Below, one piece after another: positions 56,892-64,000 of a DNA stretch of 64,000 nt. The position numbers were made by a program, and so were the translations under genes. A model generated the notes under the pieces. It had not been told where the DNA came from. It ran no database searches and saw nothing but the letters and a program-made list of their open reading frames with translations. Each line of letters begins with the position of its first letter. Positions within the stretch are counted from its first letter, which is position 1. The stretch covers positions 1 to 64,000 of the forward strand of contig NZ_JACESP010000004.1 of NCBI RefSeq assembly GCF_013911755.1, written 5' to 3'. The DNA comes from Sphingosinicella sp. Its GTDB lineage: Bacteria; Pseudomonadota; Alphaproteobacteria; Sphingomonadales; Sphingomonadaceae.

Positions 56892-58208
56892 TCAGTCCTT
56901 CTGCGAGAGGTCGGGACCGGCGCCGCCGCCATGGCTGTCGCCGCCCTTCAGGGTATGAGCGGCCATGGTGGCGCCCTGGGTGATCGCCTGCCGGCGCTTC
57001 ATCGCCGCAGCCCAGGCGGGCGGCGCGGCCGCGGCGGATCCGGTGCCGGATGCGGCGGCGGAAGCCTGCGCCCCCGCACCGGCGGCGGCGCCTGAAGCTG
57101 CGCTTCGGCCATCGGCATAGCTTTGCTTGAGGCTTTGCGCGGCGCGGCGCAGCGGCGAGACCACCGCGCCGCCGCTACTCTTGCCGACATTGGCGAGGCC
57201 TGCGCCGACCGCCGCCGCGCCCGATCGTCCGGCCGCGCCAGCGCTATAGGCACCCGAAGCAGCGCCAGCCGTGCGGGCCATGCCTGTGGCGGCGCTGCCT
57301 GCCATGCCCATCGCGGCGCCACCGGCGAGGCGGGCTCCCGCCACACCGCCGCCCAATGTCGCGCCTGCAGCCAATGCCGTTCCGGCCGCGGCGCCAGCGC
57401 CCAACTGAGGGCCACCGGTGACGATGCCATTGGCAATGCCGGGGCCGAAGATGCCCAGACCAAGCAGCGTCAGCGCGGCGAGCGCGATCGCCATCACCTG
57501 TTCGACGGTGGGATCGGCGCCGACGCCTGCGGAGGTAAACTGGCTGAACAGGGTGGTGCCGATGCCGGTGATAACGGCCAGGACGAGGAGCTTGATGCCC
57601 GACGAGATGATATGGCCGAGCACCTTCTCGGCCATGAAGGCGGTGCGCCCGAAAAAGGCGAAGGGGAGCAGGACGAAGCCGGCGAGCGTCACCAGCTTGA
57701 ACTCGATGATGGTGATGAAGACCTGGATGGCGAGGACGAAGAAGGCCAGCACCACGATCAGCCAGGCAATGAGCAGCACGAGGATCTGCACGAAATTGGT
57801 GAAAAGGCCGACCGGTCCCAGAAGATCGGCGGTAGCGTCGAGCAGCGGCTTGGCGGCGGTGAGGCCGGTCGCGGCGACGGTGCCGGGCTTCATGAAGTCG
57901 GAGAGCGCCATGCCGCCGCCCGAGGCCTTGAGCCCCAACCCGGCGAAGCTCTGGAACAGGATGTTGGCGAGGTTCGAGAAATTGCCGATGATGTAAGCGA
58001 AGACGCCGATGTAGAGCGTCTTCCTGACCAGACGCTGGAGAACGTCCTCGTCCTGGCCCCAGGCCCAGAACAGGGCGGCAATCGTCACGTCGATGACGAT
58101 GAGGGTCGAGGAGAGAAAGCCGACCTCGCCACCGAGCAGGCCGAAGCCACTGTCGATATAGCTGGTAAAGACCGACAGGAAGCTGTCGATCACGCCGGTA
58201 TCGTTCAT
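56892..58208 (-). CDS. trbL: TrbL (VirB6-like) conjugal transfer protein
   Basis: A 438-aa polytopic membrane protein with at least six helices in the first 260 residues, as in TrbL/VirB6. The C-terminal 160 residues are Ala/Gly/Ser-rich low complexity (GAASGAYSAGAAGRSGAAA) and soluble. The N-terminal NDTGVIDSFLSVFTSYIDSGF is family-typical. It overlaps trbK by 4 nt. Confidence 0.92.
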   Translation of the reverse strand: MNDTGVIDSFLSVFTSYIDSGFGLLGGEVGFLSSTLIVIDVTIAALFWAWGQDEDVLQRLVRKTLYIGVFAYIIGNFSNLANILFQSFAGLGLKASGGGMALSDFMKPGTVAATGLTAAKPLLDATADLLGPVGLFTNFVQILVLLIAWLIVVLAFFVLAIQVFITIIEFKLVTLAGFVLLPFAFFGRTAFMAEKVLGHIISSGIKLLVLAVITGIGTTLFSQFTSAGVGADPTVEQVMAIALAALTLLGLGIFGPGIANGIVTGGPQLGAGAAAGTALAAGATLGGGVAGARLAGGAAMGMAGSAATGMARTAGAASGAYSAGAAGRSGAAAVGAGLANVGKSSGGAVVSPLRRAAQSLKQSYADGRSAASGAAAGAGAQASAAASGTGSAAAAPPAWAAAMKRRQAITQGATMAAHTLKGGDSHGGGAGPDLSQKD

Positions 58209-58480
58209 TGGGGCTTATCCTCTCCAAAGAAATGGCGCCGCCGCGCTTCCCAGGCTGCCTCACAGCCGCTGTCGGGCATGGTGAGGGTGCGGCAGCGGGC
58301 GAGAGTGCGGGTGGCGGGACCGGGCGCAGCGCCAGCGGCCGCGCCAACCGCTGCGTTCCCCGCCAGCGCCCCGTTTCCCGGCCCACCGCTTTCCGGCCGC
58401 ACCATCGCGATGCCGACCGTCACGGCCAGCATCAGGCCGATCATCGCCACGCCAAGCGCGATCCGGCCCGGCCGCCGCAT
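58205..58480 (-). CDS. trbK: Putative entry exclusion protein TrbK-alt
   Basis: A 91-aa protein with one transmembrane helix (IALGVAMIGLMLAVTVGIAMV) and a C-terminal CRTLTMPDSGCEAAWEARRR segment containing the two conserved Cys and the AW..RRR-FFG pattern of TrbK-alt. It is expected to block entry of related elements into an occupied cell, by family. It lies between trbJ and trbL. The ATG at 58480 was chosen over an extension to 58540 that overlaps trbJ. Confidence 0.8.
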   Translation of the reverse strand: MRRPGRIALGVAMIGLMLAVTVGIAMVRPESGGPGNGALAGNAAVGAAAGAAPGPATRTLARCRTLTMPDSGCEAAWEARRRHFFGEDKPQ

Positions 58481-58481
58481 C

Positions 58482-59198
58482 TCAATTGCCCCGGAAGCGG
58501 CGGAAGCGCTCACGGCCTTCCGCTTCGGTGGCGGCATCACGCGCGGCTTGCAGCGTCTGGGCCCGACCCTGCGCGGCGATCGCAGCCGTCAGGTCGGCGA
58601 GCTGCTGCGACTGGAGCGCGAGCAGCTGATTGCCGGCCTGGGAGGCCTGCAGCGCCCCGCTCGCCGACTGGCTCGCGCCGACCAATGTGTCGATGCTCGC
58701 TTTGGCCCCATCGATATTACCGACGACACCGGCCTGGACCTGGAGCGCGTCCTGAAACGCGCCGACGCTGTCCTTCCAGCGCTCCTCGGCATTGGCGACC
58801 ATCTGCGCCTGCGAGCCGGTGAGGTTGGCGCCGTTGTAGCGCTGGGTGAAGGCGCTCTGGATGTCCTGGACATTATAGGCGATGCGTTGGGCCTGCCCGA
58901 GAAGCTGGCGCGTCTGCTGCACCTGTTGCTGCAGGGTCGAGAGCGTCGAGACCGGCAGGCTGGTGAGGTTCTTCGCCTCGTTGATGAGGCTGGTCGCCTG
59001 GTTCTCGATCTGGCGGATCTGGTTGTTGATCTGCTCGAGCGAACGGGCGGCGGTCAGCACATTCTGCGCATAATTGCTGGGGTCATAGACGATCCCCCCG
59101 AACTGCGCCTGCGCCGGCGTGGTGAGCACAGGCCCGGCCAGCGCGGTCAGGCTGACGATGCCGGCCAGCAGGGCCCGGCGAAACGACGGCGTCTTCAT
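58482..59198 (-). CDS. trbJ: TrbJ (VirB5-like) conjugal transfer protein
   Basis: A 238-aa secreted protein with a signal peptide ending AQAQ. The mature N-terminus GGIVYDPSNYAQNVLTAARSLEQINNQIRQIENQ, quoted here in part as FGGIVYDPSNYAQN, is the TrbJ family signature, and the rest is coiled-coil-like with Gln/Ala-rich heptads. It is probably a minor pilus or tip component. Start at ATG 59198 overlaps trbE. Confidence 0.92.
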   Translation of the reverse strand: MKTPSFRRALLAGIVSLTALAGPVLTTPAQAQFGGIVYDPSNYAQNVLTAARSLEQINNQIRQIENQATSLINEAKNLTSLPVSTLSTLQQQVQQTRQLLGQAQRIAYNVQDIQSAFTQRYNGANLTGSQAQMVANAEERWKDSVGAFQDALQVQAGVVGNIDGAKASIDTLVGASQSASGALQASQAGNQLLALQSQQLADLTAAIAAQGRAQTLQAARDAATEAEGRERFRRFRGN

Positions 59199-61675
59199 GG
59201 ATTGAACTCCTCGGGATCGAGCGGCAGGAAGGGATCGTCCGGGTCGGACGGTGATGCGGGTTCGGGCAGAAGGCCGGCGGCCCAGTCGAGACCGCGATGC
59301 TTGAGCCAGCCGGCAGCGAAGCCGGCACGGCCATGGGCAGCGACCAGTTCGCCGATCACGCGCTGATCGGTTTTCGAAGAGGCCGCCGCAAAGGCGAGCG
59401 CCACTTCGCCCAGCCCCAGTTCGAACAGCCGGTTGCCGCGCCGCGACTGGCAATAATAGTCGCGTTTGGGAGTCGCCCGGCTCAATATCTCGATCTGCCG
59501 GGCATTGAGCCCGAAGCGCTCATAGACCTGGCGGATCTGCGGTTCGGCCGCACGCTCATTGGGCAGGAAGATGCGGGTCGGGCAGCTTTCGATGATGGCG
59601 GGCGCAATGCTCGACGTCTCGATGTCGGCGAGGCTTTGCGTGGCGAAGATGACGCTGGCGTTCTTCTTGCGCAGGGTCTTGAGCCATTCACGCAGCTGCG
59701 CGGCGAAAGCCGGGCTATCGAGCACCAGCCAGCCCTCGTCGATGATGATGAGCGTGGGGCGCCCGTCGAGCCGGCCTTCGATGCGATGGAAGAGATAGGC
59801 GAGGACCGCGGCGGCCGAGGCCGCGCCGATCAGCCCCTCGGTCTCAAAGGCCTGGACACAGGCCTCGCCCAGCTGCTCGGTCTCGGCGTCGAGCAGCCGT
59901 CCCCAGGGACCGCCGACGCAATAGGGCGCCAGCGCCTGTTTGAGCTCCTGGGCTTGCAGCAGCACCGCAAGCCCAGTGAGCGTGCGTTCTCCAACGGGGG
60001 CGGACGCCAGCGACGTCAGAGCGGTCCAGAGATGCTCCTTGGCGGCGGGGTCGATCGAAACGCCTTCACCGGCCAGGATCGCGGCCAGCCATTCGGCGGC
60101 CCAGGCGCGTTCGCCCGGCTCGTCGATCCGGGCCAGTGGTTGCAGCGCGACGCCGTCGCCGATATCACCTTCATGCAGCGCGCCGCCGAGATCCTGCCAG
60201 TCCCCGCCCATGCCGATCGCGGCGGCGCGGATCGAGCCACCGAAGTCGAAGGCGAAGATCTGGGCTTGGGGGTAGCGGCGGAACTGCATCGCCATGAGCG
60301 CCAGCAGCACCGACTTGCCCGCACCGGTCGGGCCGACGATCAGCGTATGGCCGACATCGCCGACATGGAGGGAAAAGCGGAACGGGGTCGAGCCTTCGGT
60401 CTTGCCATAGAGCAAGGGGGGAGCGCCGAAATGCTCATCCCGTTCCGGCCCCGCCCAGACCGCGGACAGCGGGATCATATGGGCGAGATTGAGGGTGGAG
60501 ATCGGCGGTTGCCGGACATTGGCGTAAACATGACCGGGCAGTGATCCGAGCCATGCCTCGATGCCGTTCATGCCCTCGATCGTGCAGGTGAAGTCGCGGC
60601 CCTGGATGACCTTCTCGACCAGCCGCAGCTTTTCCGAAGCGAGGGCTGGATCGCGATCCCAGACGGTGACGGTCGCGGTGACATAGGCGATGCCGGCCGC
60701 GTCCGCGCCCAGTTCCTGCAACGCCAGGTCGGCATCGGCCGCCTTGTTCGACGCATCGGAATCCATGAGGACCGACTGTTCGTTGGTCATCACCTCCTTG
60801 AGGATCGCGGCGAGCGACTTGCGCTTGGCGAACCATTGCCGCCGGATTTTGGTCAGCAGTTTGGTGGCATCGGTCTTGTCGAGCATGATCGCGCGGGTCG
60901 ACCAGCGATAGGCAAAGGCCTGCCGGTTGAGTTCATCGAGCAGGCCGGGAAAGGTCGCGGTCGGAAAGCCGGTGATAGTGAGCGTGCGCAGATGATACTC
61001 GCCCAGCATGGGTTCGAGCCCGCCGGTCAGACCCTCGTCGGTGAGCAGCGCATCGAGATAGGCGGGCGTCTCCGGCACGCGCACGCGCTGGCGCTTGGTC
61101 GATACCGTGCTGTGCAGATAGGTGAGCGTGGTGCCGTCATCGAGCCAGGCAACCTCGGGCATGAAGCCCTCGACCAGATGCAGGACGCGATCGGTGCGGT
61201 CGATGAAGCTTTTGAGAAGTTCATGCGGATCGACGCCGGAACCCGACTTGCCCTCATAGAGCCAACTCTCCGCGCGCGCGCCATCCTCGGCGGGCGGCAT
61301 CCACAGAAGCGTCAGATGGTAGAAGCTCTCGTAATGGGAGCCTTCCTCACAGAACTGTTCGTAGCGTTCCTGATCGACCAAGGCGGAGACCGGATCGGGA
61401 AAGGCGCTGTCGGGATAGTCCTGGGCGGGCACGCGGCTCGCCTCGACGAACACCGCCCAGCCCGAACCGAGGCGGCGCAGCGCATTGTTGAGGCGCCCGG
61501 TCACCGCGACCAGTTCGGCTGGTGTCGCGCTGTCGAGATCGGGTCCGCGGAAACGAAGGCTGCGCTGGAACGATCCGTCCTTGTTGAGCACCACGCCCTT
61601 TGCCACCAGCGCGGCCCAGGGCAGGAAATCGACAAGGCAGGCGGCCTTGGCGCGATATTCGGAAAGGTTGATCAT
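59195..61675 (-). CDS. trbE: TrbE (VirB4-like) conjugal transfer ATPase
   Basis: An 826-aa ATPase that powers pilus assembly and substrate transfer. Walker A is VGPTGAGKSVLLALMAMQF, Walker B is PTLIIIDEGWLVLD, and FATQSLADIETSSIAP follows. The N-terminal CagE/TrbE/VirB domain occupies about residues 1-420. ATG 61675 overlaps the trbD stop, and the longer frame upstream covers trbD/trbC. It contains all the expected motifs. Confidence 0.94.
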   Translation of the reverse strand: MINLSEYRAKAACLVDFLPWAALVAKGVVLNKDGSFQRSLRFRGPDLDSATPAELVAVTGRLNNALRRLGSGWAVFVEASRVPAQDYPDSAFPDPVSALVDQERYEQFCEEGSHYESFYHLTLLWMPPAEDGARAESWLYEGKSGSGVDPHELLKSFIDRTDRVLHLVEGFMPEVAWLDDGTTLTYLHSTVSTKRQRVRVPETPAYLDALLTDEGLTGGLEPMLGEYHLRTLTITGFPTATFPGLLDELNRQAFAYRWSTRAIMLDKTDATKLLTKIRRQWFAKRKSLAAILKEVMTNEQSVLMDSDASNKAADADLALQELGADAAGIAYVTATVTVWDRDPALASEKLRLVEKVIQGRDFTCTIEGMNGIEAWLGSLPGHVYANVRQPPISTLNLAHMIPLSAVWAGPERDEHFGAPPLLYGKTEGSTPFRFSLHVGDVGHTLIVGPTGAGKSVLLALMAMQFRRYPQAQIFAFDFGGSIRAAAIGMGGDWQDLGGALHEGDIGDGVALQPLARIDEPGERAWAAEWLAAILAGEGVSIDPAAKEHLWTALTSLASAPVGERTLTGLAVLLQAQELKQALAPYCVGGPWGRLLDAETEQLGEACVQAFETEGLIGAASAAAVLAYLFHRIEGRLDGRPTLIIIDEGWLVLDSPAFAAQLREWLKTLRKKNASVIFATQSLADIETSSIAPAIIESCPTRIFLPNERAAEPQIRQVYERFGLNARQIEILSRATPKRDYYCQSRRGNRLFELGLGEVALAFAAASSKTDQRVIGELVAAHGRAGFAAGWLKHRGLDWAAGLLPEPASPSDPDDPFLPLDPEEFNP

Positions 61676-61947
61676 GGCCGCATCCAGACGGGATATTTGA
61701 GGTGACGGCGGGCGACATCGACGAACTGGGGATCGCGCCGCGCGGCCCAGACGGCGAGCGCATGACCGATGGCCCAGAGCGCGAGGCCCGCGAGCCAGAG
61801 CCGCAGGCCGAGGCCCAGCGCGCCGGCGAGCGTGCCGTTGACGATGGCCAGGCTGCGCGGGGCGCCGCCCAGCAAGATGGGTTCGGACAATGCCCGATGG
61901 ACCGGCGCCAGGAACCCCGGCACCTCTTCTTGCCCAGCCTCCATCAT
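61672..61947 (-). CDS. trbD: TrbD (VirB3-like) conjugal transfer protein
   Basis: A 91-aa inner-membrane protein. The N-terminal VPGFLAPVHRALSEPILLGGAPR is the VirB3 signature, followed by two transmembrane helices. It is joined at both ends by 4-nt overlaps: to trbC upstream and to trbE downstream. Confidence 0.88.
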   Translation of the reverse strand: MMEAGQEEVPGFLAPVHRALSEPILLGGAPRSLAIVNGTLAGALGLGLRLWLAGLALWAIGHALAVWAARRDPQFVDVARRHLKYPVWMRP

Positions 61948-62279
61948 ACCAGCGCTCCGCCGCCGAAGGAGAAGAAGGAGAGGAAGAAGCTCGACGCCGC
62001 AAAGGCGATCGACAGGCCGAAGACGATCTGGATCAGCCGCCGGAACCCGCCCGAGGTATCGCCGAAGGCGAGCCCCAGGCCGGTCGCGATGATGATGATC
62101 ACCGCGACGATCTTGGCGACCGGGCCTTCGATCGATTCGAGGATCGACTGGAGCGGCGCTTCCCATGGCATGGACGAGCCCGAGGCATAAGCGGGACTCG
62201 CGAGCGCAATGAGGCCCATGCAAAGGGCGAGAGGTGCAGCGCCAAGCCGATGGGCGGGACGGCGGGACAGATCGATCAT
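61944..62279 (-). CDS. trbC: TrbC (VirB2-like) pilin
   Basis: A 111-aa propilin. A long signal peptide (APLALCMGLIALASPAYA) is followed by a short hydrophilic loop (MPWEAPLQSILESIEGP) and two hydrophobic helices, the usual VirB2/TrbC layout. It is the major conjugative pilus subunit. It overlaps trbB by 4 nt and trbD by 4 nt. Confidence 0.9.
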   Translation of the reverse strand: MIDLSRRPAHRLGAAPLALCMGLIALASPAYASGSSMPWEAPLQSILESIEGPVAKIVAVIIIIATGLGLAFGDTSGGFRRLIQIVFGLSIAFAASSFFLSFFSFGGGALV

Positions 62280-63259
62280 GGTTTTTCTCCGATGTCGGGG
62301 GTTGCGGGCGTGAGGCGGTAGTCGCCGAGGGCAGGATCGAGGCCTTCGACGCGCATGAGCTGGGCGAGGCGCCGCCCGGTGCCGTGCCGGACCAGCACGG
62401 CGACGAGATCGATGGTCTCGGCGAGCAGCGCCTTGGGCACGGTCACCACGGCTTCCTGGATGAGTTGCTCCATGCGACGCAGCGCACCCACGGCCGTGTT
62501 GGCGTGGATCGTGCCGACCCCGCCGGGATGACCGGTGCCCCAGGCCTTCAAAAGGTCGAGCGCTTCGCTTCCTCGCACCTCACCAATCGGGATGCGGTCG
62601 GGTCGCAGGCGCAGCGAGGAGCGCACGAGGTCGGAGAGCGACGCGACGCCATCCTTGGTGCGCATCGCGACGAGATTGGGCGCGGCGCATTGCAGTTCGC
62701 GCGTGTCCTCGATCAGCACCACACGATCGGAAGTCTTCGCGACTTCCGCCAAAAGCGCGTTGGTGAGCGTGGTCTTTCCGGTGCCGGTGCCACCCGCAAC
62801 GAGGATGTTGAGCCGGTTGGCGACGCCAGCGCGCAGCACCTCGGCCTCGGCACGAGACATGATGCCCGCCGCGACATAATCGTCGAGCGTGAAGACCGCG
62901 ACGGCGGGCTTGCGGATCGCAAAGGCCGGTGCGGTCACGACCGGCGGCAGCAGGCCTTCGAAGCGCTCGCCGCTTTCCGGCAGTTCGGCGGAGACGCGTG
63001 GCGATCGGACGTGAACCTCAGCCCCGACATGATGGGCGACGAGGCGGATGATGCGCTCGCCGTCGGCAGGCGACAGGCGCTCCCCGCTATCGCTGATCCC
63101 TTCGCCGAGCCGGTCGATCCAGAGGCGGCCATCGGGATTGAGCATGACTTCGATGACGGTAGGATCGGCGAGCCATGCCGCGATCGACGTGCCCATGGCG
63201 GTGCGCAGCATCCGCGCGCCGCGTGCATGGACTTCCGATCTCTGGCTGGCTGCGCCCAT
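62276..63259 (-). CDS. trbB: TrbB (VirB11-like) conjugal transfer ATPase
   Basis: A 327-aa secretion ATPase. An N-terminal domain ([24 protein letters not shown]) precedes the Walker [18 protein letters not shown], the Asp box [10 protein letters not shown], Walker [16 protein letters not shown] and the His box [14 protein letters not shown]. It is the first gene of the trb operon as visible. It is expected to switch between pilus building and DNA transfer, by family. Confidence 0.94.
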   Translation of the reverse strand: MGAASQRSEVHARGARMLRTAMGTSIAAWLADPTVIEVMLNPDGRLWIDRLGEGISDSGERLSPADGERIIRLVAHHVGAEVHVRSPRVSAELPESGERFEGLLPPVVTAPAFAIRKPAVAVFTLDDYVAAGIMSRAEAEVLRAGVANRLNILVAGGTGTGKTTLTNALLAEVAKTSDRVVLIEDTRELQCAAPNLVAMRTKDGVASLSDLVRSSLRLRPDRIPIGEVRGSEALDLLKAWGTGHPGGVGTIHANTAVGALRRMEQLIQEAVVTVPKALLAETIDLVAVLVRHGTGRRLAQLMRVEGLDPALGDYRLTPATPDIGEKP

Positions 63260-63403
63260 GACATATCCCCGTTCGAGCGCGCTGGCGATGATCCGCCCGG
63301 CGCGATGGGGATGAGTAAGAGACGCAGAAAGCTGCGCGGTTCAACAGCGCGTTGATCGCAGCGAAAGCCAGCGCAAAAAGACAGGCAGTGGCGTACAGGC
63401 CGG
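63260..63403. other. Region upstream of trbB with a sequence shared with the hfaA leader
   Basis: No gene is evident in these 144 bp. Positions 63342-63395 match 50929-50982, upstream of hfaA: the first 13 and last 19 of 54 positions agree almost fully, while the middle 22 are divergent. The functional meaning is unclear. Confidence 0.4.
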
Positions 63404-63994
63404 TCAGGACTTCCCTTGTCCGGCCGCCCCGCAAGGCACCAGCCAGCGCGGTCTGATTCGCGACAATTCGGAATAGAGCGCGTTGATCAGCAGCGGGTCA
63501 GATCCGACTGGCGAATAGAGACCAACGATACGCGGCTGCTTGTAGAGATCGTTCGTTCCCTGACCGGTTGCATAGAGCGTGGCGCGCATATTGCCGATGG
63601 CAAGGATCGCATTCTCGATCGTGGTCTGGTCGAGTTTGCTCGGCAACGGCAAGGCAGTCGCAATGCTCTTACCGCTGACGCCGAGCGACTGGACCGTGAG
63701 CGTCCCGGTGACCCGTTTCGCTTCAGCCTCTGCCCCGATCGCGGACAGCCCCGCCAATGTGAGGCCACCCTGCAGGGACAGGATGTCAGCGGAGAGACGC
63801 AGGCCTATCCCGACATAGACCGGCACTGTTACCTGTTGATAATGACCTTCCGCGAATTTCTCGGCTTCCGCCTCCAGGAAACGGGAGCGTGCGAGAGCAA
63901 CCTCCGCAGGAGCCACAGACTGTAGGGCCGCCTGCATGCCGGTACTGTTGGAGATGACAGCATCATAACCGATGATCTTGCCGCCCATCGGCAA
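63404..63994 (-). CDS. Hypothetical protein, truncated by window edge
   Basis: About 196 aa are visible, ending at a stop at 63404. The frame has no reliable start in the window: ATG at 63988 is possible, but the sequence may continue to the right. Long helical and beta segments (QQVTVPVYVGIGLRLSADIL) are seen, without a known domain. It lies directly upstream of trbB on the same strand, so it may belong to the conjugation region. No function is proposed. Confidence 0.5.
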   Translation of the reverse strand: MPMGGKIIGYDAVISNSTGMQAALQSVAPAEVALARSRFLEAEAEKFAEGHYQQVTVPVYVGIGLRLSADILSLQGGLTLAGLSAIGAEAEAKRVTGTLTVQSLGVSGKSIATALPLPSKLDQTTIENAILAIGNMRATLYATGQGTNDLYKQPRIVGLYSPVGSDPLLINALYSELSRIRPRWLVPCGAAGQGKS

Positions 63995-64000
63995 GGGATC

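Overview
The window is high-GC alphaproteobacterial DNA, most likely from the Sphingomonadales. This rests on gene content (CarD, SUV3-like helicase, the ctaC-ctaD-ctaB-ctaG-ctaE block with DUF983 and SURF1, an HfaA/HfaB adhesin locus, TrbK-alt) and is not a sequence-level species call. It divides into two parts: ordinary chromosome (1 to about 27,445) and the left part of an integrative conjugative element (ICE; about 27,446 to the right edge).

Chromosomal part. From the left it holds carD, a 7Fe ferredoxin, an S4-domain protein, an SUV3-like helicase and an M23 endopeptidase. A minus-strand run follows (thrC, M16 peptidase, rRNA methyltransferase-like protein, GNAT), then three plus-strand genes (hypothetical, membrane-anchored hypothetical, DUF421). 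Next comes a tightly packed aa3 cytochrome c oxidase operon read right to left: ctaC, ctaD, ctaB, a 37-aa membrane peptide, ctaG, ctaE, DUF983, SURF1 and a fumarylacetoacetate-hydrolase-family gene, several joined by 4-base ATGA overlaps. Beyond it lie a crotonase, an orphan [2Fe-2S] subunit, a SulP transporter, a nitronate-monooxygenase-like gene, an MgtC protein, an aldehyde dehydrogenase and a P2-type cation ATPase.

Element boundary. At 27,446-27,490 there is only the 3' 45 nt of an initiator tRNA-fMet on the minus strand, with a strong terminator beside it, followed by a tyrosine integrase. This is the classic attachment scar. The intact tRNA is expected at the far end of the element, outside the window.

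Element part. Next to the integrase is an accessory block with a DUF6035/CoiA-like putative nuclease, a hypothetical protein, and an AAA ATPase paired with a large subtilisin-like protease. A cargo zone follows: spermidine-synthase-like protein, two paralogous small HTH regulators, PhnA-like protein, DUF167, thiolase, a second SulP, PEP carboxykinase, a second DUF983, GNAT and a ZapE-type ATPase. Then comes an hfaA-hfaB-hfaD-like surface adhesin operon whose HfaD-like protein carries about 13 beta-strand-type repeats, a hybrid HWE-type histidine kinase and a degenerate SRAP-like protein. The right end is a complete-looking trb mating-pair-formation cluster (trbB-C-D-E-J-K-L-F-G-I plus DUF2274).

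The most notable unexplained signal is a 17-bp inverted repeat, TGATGT-N5-ACATCA, at four places in the element. It lies 10 nt upstream of both HTH regulator genes, upstream of the spermidine-synthase-like gene, and between the histidine kinase and the SRAP-like gene. It suggests an element-internal regulon. A second is a decayed remnant of an hfaD-like gene at 34,566-34,990 that shares its terminator hairpin with the full-length gene about 11 kb away.
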